From Aurantiochytrium sp. KH105 (lineage: Eukaryota; Sar; Bigyra; Thraustochytrida; Thraustochytriidae): a DNA stretch of 64,000 nucleotides. Shown in pieces: positions 26,133 to 35,400 of the stretch (positions are counted from its first letter, which is position 1; the number at the start of each line of letters is the position of its first letter). Under the pieces are notes generated by a model. The model made no database searches and was not told the DNA's origin. It saw only the letters and a list, made by a program, of their open reading frames with translations. The position numbers and the translations under genes were made by a program. The stretch is from the NCBI GenBank assembly GCA_003116975.1, contig BGKB01000002.1, positions 496,001 through 560,000 of the forward strand. The letters are read 5' to 3'.

Positions 26133-27815
26133 ATGACGCAAAGTTCAATGCCGGAGCCAAGAGCTACGCTCGCTGGCCTCTCCGATAGTGAACTTGAGGC
26201 ACTAGCGCAAACTATTCTTGAGCGCGACGAGGCCCAAACCAAGTCTGTTCCGGTCACTAGAAGCATGTTTAATGCGCTCCGGCTGTCAATGGAGCTTGCA
26301 CTCTTTTCTATCCTCGGCCTTGGCGTCATTGTCGTATTCTGGGCACCAAGAGTGTTTTTGCCCATGGAGCTAAGATGGCATGTTAACGTTGAAAGAAAGG
26401 AGCCCGTGCTTTTTGATTTGCCCAACAGAAAACCGCTCGACGAGATTCTTTGCTTTTTCAATCTTGACGTGTCTACATTCCTTTTCTTTCCATTGAGCTT
26501 CGTGCTGTATATAAAAGCCACGACAAAAGAAGCTGTAATGATCGTACTACTGACCACCCTGAGCTGGCTGGTCTGTCGAGGTTATGGATACAAGCACTTT
26601 GGAATGGCTTCAGCCTCAATTCCCGTATTGACGCCAGCTCTGACCTTGCGGGTTGTCCTTGGTCGGGGCACGATGGTCCCCATGGCCTACATGCAAGCCG
26701 TAGTCAGCGTTGCGATCGGGTTTTTGCTTTATGCAGTGCTCTACCTCTTTCCCGCTGACACCAACGGCCGGAAATTGTTCCTCTTCGCAGCGGTCATTCC
26801 CTTTTTCAAGGAGGCTGCATACGCAGGAGCGCGTAGCCTGGCAAAATACATGGCTTTCTCGCCCAAGATCTGCATTCCGGGTCGTAGGCTCCGTCGCGAG
26901 CTTTCGTGGGTGATTCACCTTTGGGTTCAGATCATGATGGGACTCGCTGTGCGCCTCTTCGTAAGTCGCTTCGAGACGACAACAACACTTACAGCTGCGG
27001 TTGCGACGCAGTCAGCTTTCGAGATCTTCTCTCGGGTCACCATGAATTGGCGGGACCGTCAAATGAGTCGCTTTTTCAAGATCGTTTTCCATCAGAAAGA
27101 CGCTGCTGCTGTTGTTGTGCCATCGAACCTGCAGCGCTCGCTCCGACACGTACTTGATTCGAAGGAAAACCCCAACTCGGCATCAAGTCCCGTTGCTGCA
27201 AGTTTGGCGCGTCTCGATACAAAGGCCTCTGAGCGTGAAATCATGAGAGAACTTTTTCAAGCTGAGACGTCTGCTAGAGTCAGGGCTGTGCACGAATTGT
27301 GTTCAAAGCATTTCCATTCAACGGTTATTGCTGGGGAAATGCTCAGCGAGTACCTAGCGATCTTGCTCACGCCTATTATACTTCTTTGCTACGAACACAG
27401 GCAGTTACAGCTTCCATTTGACATGTACGCCCAGCATGAGAAGTTCTTGGCTCATCCACTAAACCGCAGGACACTGCTTAGTGGCATGGCGTTGCAGCTT
27501 GCGGCAGAGCTAGCTGTTGATACGATCTGTCTGCACTATGAACATGCCGCGGGTTTTGACGTCATGAGTGCGTGGCGATTGCGGCCTCCATACTTGGTAT
27601 GGCTTCTGATCTGGGCGGCATGGTACGCAAGCATGGCGTGTTACTCTATCGTGTCTGACCTCGACCATTTCGACCGGTGCCAGGTAGGCAATATGTGTAA
27701 GTGCGCCTTTGGTCATGGTCTCCATCCACAGGGCGTGCGACAGCTGTATTGCGAGTACATTTATAACGTCTCATCATGGGACGAACTCGTGGTGAATTTG
27801 CCTTTAAACGACTGA
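26133..27815 (+). CDS. multi-spanning membrane protein, tandem family copy C
   Basis: 560 residues from a clear ATG; third copy of the tandem family. It shows the most regular layout. A short acidic N-terminus (LSDSELEALAQTILERDEAQ) precedes the first span (LALFSILGLGVIVVFW-like, about 50-70). Spans follow near 115-135, 140-160, 165-185, 195-215, 225-240 and 275-300. A Ser/Ala-rich loop (about 350-400) follows the conserved MNWRDRQMSR. Three last spans include YLAILLTPIILLCYEHRQLQ. The C-terminus is RCQVGNMCKCAFGHGLH, then GVRQLYCEYIYN. The final part is followed by NVS, which fits an N-glycosylation site if the tail is extracellular. Function is unknown. Copy C gives the best start for the family and helps place the missing 5' end of copy B. 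Confidence 0.87.
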   Translation: MTQSSMPEPRATLAGLSDSELEALAQTILERDEAQTKSVPVTRSMFNALRLSMELALFSILGLGVIVVFWAPRVFLPMELRWHVNVERKEPVLFDLPNRKPLDEILCFFNLDVSTFLFFPLSFVLYIKATTKEAVMIVLLTTLSWLVCRGYGYKHFGMASASIPVLTPALTLRVVLGRGTMVPMAYMQAVVSVAIGFLLYAVLYLFPADTNGRKLFLFAAVIPFFKEAAYAGARSLAKYMAFSPKICIPGRRLRRELSWVIHLWVQIMMGLAVRLFVSRFETTTTLTAAVATQSAFEIFSRVTMNWRDRQMSRFFKIVFHQKDAAAVVVPSNLQRSLRHVLDSKENPNSASSPVAASLARLDTKASEREIMRELFQAETSARVRAVHELCSKHFHSTVIAGEMLSEYLAILLTPIILLCYEHRQLQLPFDMYAQHEKFLAHPLNRRTLLSGMALQLAAELAVDTICLHYEHAAGFDVMSAWRLRPPYLVWLLIWAAWYASMACYSIVSDLDHFDRCQVGNMCKCAFGHGLHPQGVRQLYCEYIYNVSSWDELVVNLPLND

Positions 27816-29539
27816 TGAAAGAGTAAGGCTGAGCATCACACATTCTCAACTAGGCCTACGCGCACACAAATAAAAAAGGGCACCATTACCGGACATGCGG
27901 GTCCTTGGTTTGCTCGCGCGAGGTTTTCCTACTATGTAATTTTTTTTCTCGTGCAACTCGATTCATTCCCATGAAGCACTATTCCTTTCCCCCCCCAAAA
28001 TGACCCGCAACATGCATTTCATATATCTTCCTTCGCCAAGAAAGAAAGGTTCCTGAGGGCTGGGCGATGTGAAGAAATGCAGGCAGCAAAGGTCTCTGGC
28101 CTCGACACATGCCCTGTTGCCTTCCTCTCTTCCAGCCAGCAATCGGTAGACGATGTCGTTGCACACTTGCAGACGCAATCAAGCTCATGATGGAGCTAGT
28201 GGACCAGAGCAGCAAGCGGAATGGTCCGGCCTCGACAGAGATCAACTTGCGTGATGATGCCCTCGAAGATGAGAGCAAGCGTGCGAGAAGGAAGATTGGC
28301 TTCGAAAGCCAGACGTGAACCGCGATGATAGTCGATGGGCGAGTCATTTGACCAAAAAAGTTGGGGATCTGTGAAGCTCGACATCATGTCCGCAGAGCAA
28401 AACGAGCGATTGGCTACGGCAAGATGGAGAGATCGATACTTGTCGATACTTGAGCAAAGGTCCCTCCGTGGTTGTCTGACAGTGAGTAACAACTTGCAGA
28501 TACAAAAACGGCAAGCTTCACCAAGAGTCCCACCCGGAGCGTACGCCAAATCTCAATCCAGCCCGGCGCAGAACGATCGGCCAGGAATGCGAAGCCATCC
28601 CGCGACTGCTGCTGTTGCTGCCCTCCCTCGCCCCTCCATGTCAGGACCCGGTGATCGAGTACCCACGAACGACCTGTGCCACGACGAGGTCCGGCCCAGC
28701 GCCTCCTCGCCGCAGCGGAATATCGTTCTCTGCTCTGCCCTGCGCGCGCTCCCGCGCCGCCGCCGCGATTCATGAACGCGGCTCCTGTCGCATCGGTCGC
28801 TGTCTCGCACTCGCTTTGGCGCTCCACCCGAGATTGAGATTTTCTGTGATGTAGTCGATTGCGTCACCCACTGTGCCGCCCGGTCGCTTCTGAGGCTGGT
28901 CAGCCGCGCCTAACGGTTCAGCCTTCCAGTATAGTGTTGTGAGACTGGGTAATCAATCTTCTTCTTGCAAGTCAGGCCAGCCTAGCTAGTTCACTGCCAG
29001 GGCTTGCCATCAAAATTCGATGGCTGGAGACTGCGGCTGACCTCGAGTCAGATGCACACGGCCGTTGTCCAGCCGGACGCCGGGGCTGCGGACCGCGCTC
29101 GCCGGCGAGGAGAAGACACTGGACGAAGAAGCGCAGGATAGAGACCGGCACAATCGATGAAAAACACAAAACCCTCACGGTCAGTAGGCCTAGGCCGACA
29201 CTAGCTAGAACACAAACCAAGTATACTGTAGCAAGAATGCTGATGTAGGGTCGCGGCAGACGAAGAAAGGGCTCGTGCAGCGAAACGGAGGGGGAGACGG
29301 GCGGAGGAAGGCTGTTCGTGCGGCGAGACGTTGAGACAAAGAGGGGCAGCGAGCGGTCGACAGCAGGCGAGCAGCCCTCGTTGTGGGTCTGCGACCTTGC
29401 CGCACGCAGATCCTACGAACAACCCGACACCACAACGCTTCTATTGCCTTGCGTGGCGCGGGAAAATTCAAAGCGTTTTCCTGCAAGCCACCTCATTGGG
29501 TGAGGACAGTAGAGCCTCGGTAGCTACACGCGTACATTT
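27816..29539. other. 1.7-kb region without a supported gene
   Basis: Several short frames exist (for example 28109-28318, 28335-28775 and 28414-28827), but none shows a domain, and they overlap on both strands. Short homopolymers (C at about 27990, T at about 27940) are present. It may contain a fast-evolving small gene or only the long 5' region of the glycosyltransferase. Confidence 0.5.
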
Positions 29540-30706
29540 ATGACTGCATCGCAACACTTCGTGCTGACAATCAAGCATCGCGGACATCAAATGCGGAAAT
29601 GGACGAGTTCTCTGCGACTAGTCGTGGTCGTCCTTTTGCTTGTCAATGTCGAGCCCAAGACGCTACAATTCCAAACTCTTCCGTCTCTTCAACTTTGCAC
29701 AGAGGCCCAGCAATGCGCCACTGCTTCGAATGCTCATCATCGTTCTACGCCGACACTTGCAACAACGCTTCCTGGCCTTCGAGGCATGATGCCATTGAGT
29801 GATCAAATGTGTAGCTCGATCCCAGAAGATAGACTGTGCATGAGCGGAGTGCGCTGGGCCCCGTCCTGGTGGATGGCGTCGAGTCAGGGCCAGCCATTCA
29901 TTTGTGAAATCTTTGAGCACTTTTATTGCGCGCTGCGTGGGTGTCGACAGTGGAACTATTTCCAATTGCACTACGTTTTGGATTCGCTAATCAAGCACAA
30001 TCCAGTCTATCGTAGGACTGTGGACGCGCTGCTAGACCTCTCAGCCAATGAGTTCCAGCCTGGTCCACACCTTTTCCACGTTGATTACGATGCACCAGCA
30101 TACATGTACAAACGACCAAGCATGAACGAGACGCGATACATGGAATACGTGGATGATTTAGCTTTCCAAGCAAAGAAATCAGGTCGTCACAACAAACTTG
30201 AGGCGCTGCCATTTCCACGAACGATTTACTACATGTGGCTGCAAGGCGAGGAACATCTTCGCACAGCTCACAGTTACAATCATGTCGCTTTCAAAGCGTG
30301 GAAAAAGCTAAATCCGCACTGGAACTTTGCCTTTATTACGTTTGATAACATTGCGGAGTTAGCTCCCTTGAGCCACGCCTTGTGGACGGGAGATCGCAAT
30401 GCAAACGGACGTCAGTTCTCGCATTTATCTGACCTGGCACGTGTTGAGCTCCTGTGTAAGAATGGCGGTGTGTGGGCAGATGCCTCACTCATGCCAATGG
30501 TGCCTCTCGACGACTTCATTGCAAAGGAGCTTGAGAAACCTGGTCGGGATTTTCTCATGTACCGATTTACAAACCCACATCCGTAGGTGAGCTTTCTTTC
30601 TTTTGTCCACGAAAAGATGGCTGTCGATCTGTTTTTTCTTGGCTTCTTTTTCTCGCTCGGGCACAGCGTCTTGTGCAGTGCACGCCAGCCCGAAAATGAT
30701 GTATAA
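29540..30706 (+). CDS. DXD-type glycosyltransferase, short or truncated
   Basis: The protein looks type II: a cytosolic N-terminus, then the signal anchor LRLVVVVLLLVNV (about residues 26-38). The catalytic block holds FPRTIYYMWLQG, FKAWKKLNPHWNFAFITFD and HLSDLARVELLCKNGGVWAD, then ASLMPMVPLDDF. This is the capsule-synthesis/alpha-1,4-type fold in which SDxxRxxxLxxxGGxWxD binds the sugar nucleotide; here the acid motif reads WADAS. Unspliced, the frame stops at 30586 (348 residues). A GTAGGT donor at 30583 and a TTGTGCAG acceptor at 30678 would add the short exon 30679-30706 (ending ARQPENDV), giving 356 residues. Either way the family's usual C-terminal 80-100 residues are missing. It probably acts in the Golgi on surface polysaccharide if functional. 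Confidence 0.75.
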
Positions 30707-31249
30707 CTCTACACCATAATGATGTAAAAACTTGATAAATTCTTCTCTTCTTTATCAGTCATTGATCCATCGACAGCAAGTGGTGCTTGACATAGACTAG
30801 TAGGTGTGCCTCCCTCAATGATAAAATCCGACGGATCTGCCTGTCTGTGTATCCGTCTGTCTGTCTTGCTTGCTTTGCTCTCCTTTCCTCTTCTCCTAAG
30901 CTGCACACAAACTTTGGTACCGTAACACGGTACCACTAGATGCCCCTAAAGAAAGTAAAAACAAAACCAAAAACATTTGCAAAACTCACTCGCTCGGTCG
31001 CGCGCGCGCAGACTGACTGCGAGTCGCCGCTGCGATCTCGCTCGCTCGCTCGCCCGCCCCCGGCGCCCACTGCTTCGCCCGCCCACCCGCCCGCCCGCTT
31101 GCCCGCCCGCGCCAGGGTCGCGCATCGACCGAGGGGTCGCGCGGCGACGCGGCACGCGCCGTGTCCAGGTTCGAGCGGGCCGAGGCCTCCGAGCAGGCGC
31201 GCGCGAAGCAGAGCCCTAGCCTGAGCACGAAGCCCGGGCCCGCGAGACG
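30707..31249. other. intergenic, 5' region of the following gene
   Basis: Contains a GGTACCGTAACACGGTACC inverted repeat near 30916-30934 and a GC-rich CGCCCGC run (31040-31120). Arg-rich frames cross this on both strands without domains. Confidence 0.55.
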
Positions 31250-32093
31250 ATGGCGACCGACAGCAAGGCGCAGCGCCTCCGCACGAGCCGGCTCGTGCCG
31301 CAGATTCCCTTTGTGCTGTCGTGGCTTCGGCACGTAGACACCAACGCCGCCGACCTGCTGGTCTACGCGCCCAAGAACGTCTCGGAGAGAGAAGGTAAGT
31401 GATGCGGAGTGTCTGGAGGACTTCGGTCGAAGAGTTCCGGGCCAAAGGCTGACGAGTTTGATGATGTTTTCTGCTGCTTTTTGTCGTCTTGTGTGAACAG
31501 CGTCCAAGGCATGGGACCAGATTCTTTCATCCCTCGACACCTACGGCGACCTTTCCACGGAGCAGCTGCGGAGAATCTGTGCGAACCAGGAGCCCATCGT
31601 GTGGGCCAAGGCAATTCTTCAGCTCTTCGAGACGGCAACTCCGCAAATCGTCACGGACAAGGCTTTCCTGATGCTGCTTGGCGCGAGCAATAAAATCAAG
31701 AACGAAGACGATGGTGCGCAGGTGGCCTCAAAGCTCGTGCCAGAGCTCGACCAGATTCGTATATCTTGTCTCGAGGCCCTCGGCGAGGTCTCCGCTCTCA
31801 TTCGGGACACCGCTTCTGACCCGGAAGATGCCGCCATGAAGCTGGGTCCATCTTTTTTGCTCGAGTCCGTCGTGCCGGGCCCCGAGGTTGACGCTGCGAG
31901 CCGAATCATGAGGTTGCTGGTCGTCCATGCCGATTCCGTATTTGGCAAGCCGGGCGCAGTGTCCACTTTCGACGCTCTTGGCGCCCGGCCACGATCCGCT
32001 GAGGAAGTCTTCGACGGCCAGAGCCAACTCAGCAGTCGCAGTGCTCGTGAACAAAAGGTCGCCAATGCGCTGGCAGACGCAGGATTCATGTGA
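31250..32093 (+). CDS. two-exon helical protein, weakly RhoGAP-like
   Basis: Exon 1 is 31250-31394 (from MATDSKAQRLRTSRLVPQIP). A 106-base intron follows (GTAAGT donor, TGTGAACAG acceptor), and exon 2 is 31501-32093, giving 245 residues. The join gives SEREASKAWDQIL in one frame. The body is all-helical. LSTEQLRRICANQEPIVWAK, then ILQLFETATPQIV, resembles the RhoGAP segment where helices surround the PEP[LI] loop. MKLGPSFLLES resembles the family's N-LA-xxxGPxLL segment. No arginine finger can be pointed to, so GAP activity should not be assumed. It may also be an unrelated helical protein. Vertebrate FAM13/ARHGAP-type relatives are one possibility. Confidence 0.5.
31395..31500 (+). other. 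intron of the weakly RhoGAP-like gene
   Basis: GTAAGT donor, T-rich tract, AACAG acceptor, 106 bases, phase 1. It supplies the ATG-bearing first exon that the downstream frame lacks. Confidence 0.8.
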
Positions 32094-32402
32094 GAGGCCC
32101 AGCAAGTCATGACAACCTCACTTGCCTCGTCCATATTTTTCCTTCTCTTCTTCTTTCGTTTCGCATTCATCCTCGCCTTTTCACTCACGCACACTCACAC
32201 ACACTCATATGTCTCTTTAGACTCATGCATGGAAAGTCTCTTCTGTATCCGAATTCTACAATCTTATGTTGCGCTTCTGTTTTGCTCGCTTTCATTCCCT
32301 CTCTCTCTCTTTCTCGCAAAGCTAAATAAGATAAAATTTAGAATGTAAGCCAGCGTAGCCTCTCTTTTCAAGCTCCGATTGCATCAAAATTCTACTCTTT
32401 TA
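32094..32402. other. convergent 3' regions
   Basis: T/C-rich 309 bases between two stop codons, with CACTCACA and CTCTCT runs; nothing else seen. Confidence 0.7.
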
Positions 32403-35400
32403 CTAAGCCCAAGCCTTGACGATGCCGTCCCTGGAAGCCGAGAGCAAAAGACCAGTCGACGCACGCTGCGTCAAAGTCCCTCCGAGTCGCGATGGCGCGG
32501 CAAGAAAGGCGAGATCCAGGATCGCGTCTTCATGATTCGTCGAAGGATGGGGGAGACCTCGGCCTTCGGCAGAAAATTGAGATTGCTGGCGCTGCGCCGG
32601 CTGCGCTTGTCCAATGGCTTGGTGACCAGCAATGTCTTCCCGGCAAACTACGACCTTGCCAAGTCGATCCCAGTGCTGGTTCACGGACCTGCCAAATTCC
32701 TGGTCAAACACCGAGTAGCACAGATTGTGATCTTGATTCCAATAACGAATGCGTCTGTCAGTACCCGCGGTTATGACTGTCGTCGGAATGTGCGCCATGT
32801 GCTTGCGCACATCCGACATGTCAAATGGACAAACAATCGCCCGAACAGAAGGCTCCATGCGAGCCGTCGACGCGTCGAGCTCGTCCACCGCAAGCTGACT
32901 CCACATGGGTTCAGGGATCGACGGATTCACCTCGAGAGCACGCACGTCAATTTCCTCAAGTGGGGCATCCGCAGTGGCATCTTTGCCCTTGACAGAGGTA
33001 GGAACTGTCCGATAGGAATGCACCATGGCCCCGTCCGACACATTGTACAGTGACGTGGAGTTAACCCCGGCAGCAACATATACAAAGGGATCGCTGCACG
33101 TGGCGCGCGATAAGTAAAGTCGATGAATTCGAGAGTGGCTTGGGTGGCGCCACGCCTTGAGCAAAATGGAGAATCGTAAATCGTAGAGGAGAATGACACC
33201 ACGCGAAGTCCCTGCCACGAGCCAAATTGGGTCCCCCTCAGGAGGCACCGCCAGCGCAGTAATCACACCAGCCTGCGGCCCAACGCGTAGCACCCACGAG
33301 CGCTTTCGGGCACGCAGGTCCCACCCATGGACTGCGCCAGACTCGCTCGCGCACACCAAAACGGACTCGCTCACGGCAGGATAGTGACAAATCGCTCGAA
33401 CAGGACCATCGCGCGCCAGGTTCAGCTCCAGCACAGTGCTGGCGCCCAAGCTCCGTTGTTGCGAGGAACCCCGCTGGGTTCCGTGCGAGAAGGACTGCGA
33501 GCTCGAAGAGCTCGAGTTCGCGCCCACCCCCGGCACAGTGCTCCCACTCGCACCGGCGCCAGGACCAGCATTGCTGCCCATACCGCTGACAGTGGTTCCA
33601 ATACTCGTGTTCCCGTTACCATGAGCCCCGCCGCCTGCCAAGCCTGCGGAAAGAGAGCCACGAGCATTGCGTTCTTCGCGCATTGCGGCGTCTGCGGCCG
33701 ATCGCGCGTGGGCGTGACGCGCTTCCGCCTTGTCAAGGAGAAGATCCTCAGACGTACCATCCCCAGAATTGATTACCACAGAGCTCGATGGGCCCCCCAT
33801 CATGTCATTGGGGTCGACGGCAGCTCGAGTTACATCGAGAGCGTGCTCCACTTTGAACACATGGACGCTCCCACTGGTCGACGCTGCGGCAACCGCATGC
33901 GTATTTTCCACAATGCACAAGTCCGCAATGCATCCACCTTGACTGGCGTACGTTAGCTTTGGGCGGATCCCGTAACCATCCTCGAGCCCAGCCGTCATCC
34001 AAAGACGCACCGTGCCATCATCGGATCCGGTTGCGAAGAAGAGATTGTCTTGAGAGGCAACCACGCGATTGACCGCGTTGTCGTGGCCGTACAGATTTGC
34101 GGCCAGAACCCCACGCGGCCTCCAAGGCCGATCGTTTGGGGTAGAAGCCGCATCACGCGTCGAACTTGCATCCGCTGGCTCAAGTAGGCTTCCAACCTCA
34201 CTTGAAGGCCGGCGCACGGTCGCCACGTACGGCGTGCCATCGAGCTTGCGCAGCGTCGCCATATCTGGCGGGAGCGGTGGGACTTCGAGCGCGCGAATGC
34301 GCTGCGTAAGGCGTTGTTGTCCACCGGAGAGCGCCTCCGAGGTGTCTGCGGCCCCTGCTCCGTGCCGACGAGAGAGCGCTACGATTCCGTAACGATTCAC
34401 GATGCGCTTAAAGTCCGGATGTTGGTGCTGCAAGAGCAAACCTGGCCCCGCTGTAGAAGCGGATTGGTCGAGAAAATCGGCATAACGACTGTGGATCGCG
34501 AGCGTCACATATGTCTGCTCTGGAACGAGGATCGCGTGTAAAGCCGCGTCGTCGGGCCCGCTGCGTAGACTCCGCACAACTGTCTCAGGAATTTCCTTTT
34601 CCAGCTCCATGAGTCGTCCCCGTGTACCTCGAGCAAGACTTGCTGAGGCCTTGAAGAAACCTTCGAGAGCTTTCAAGCCCTGCGCGTGGTGTGGTGGAAG
34701 TTTTTGCGCGGCCATAGCGCCTGCGTTCTCGTCGCCGGCATTTGCAGATGAAGAATCCGATTTCTTCGGCGTTCGATGGGACAGCTTTAGCCAGGTAGAC
34801 CCAGTCCCGGAACTAGAGCTTCCCGCGACGGCGCTGGCATCTCCAGGAGCGGCCGACCTTGACCTACTCGACGCGGACTTCGACGAGGTTTGACCCGCAA
34901 TACTTGTGGTAGTCGAGCTGGACGACGCCGACGCCGAAATTGATGGTGAAGACGACGTCGGAAAAGAAGGTGTGCCAGGTGGCAGTTTGCTTGGTGTCTC
35001 CTTCGCTGAGCGACTTCTTCCTGCCTCGCTCGATTTGGAGGATGCCTGTGGGAAAGCTTTCTTTTCAACACGTTCTGCGGCAGCCTCGTAAACATCGCGA
35101 GGCAGACGGTCCACAAGCATTTCGCGAAGCAAGGCTTCATTCTCTTCAACATTCTTGGAACAGCCCAACAGTAGGGCATTTCGCGCCTCGGATTTCTTGA
35201 GATACGGCTCGATTAGACGCACAATGGTGACTTGCGTCTCGACAAGGCCCATCCGTTTTGAAGCCACAAGGGCAGCGAGAACTCGAACCACCGCATTCCG
35301 AATCCAAACGCTTGGATGGTACACGAGCGGCCCCACCTTAGCAGCGAGCTCAGACATCATTGTGACATCGAGAAGACCCAGCTGCGTGAGGCTGTACACG

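Noticed and set aside
28109-28867. Overlapping short frames on both strands
   Set aside because: No domain, mutually exclusive and without start-context preference.
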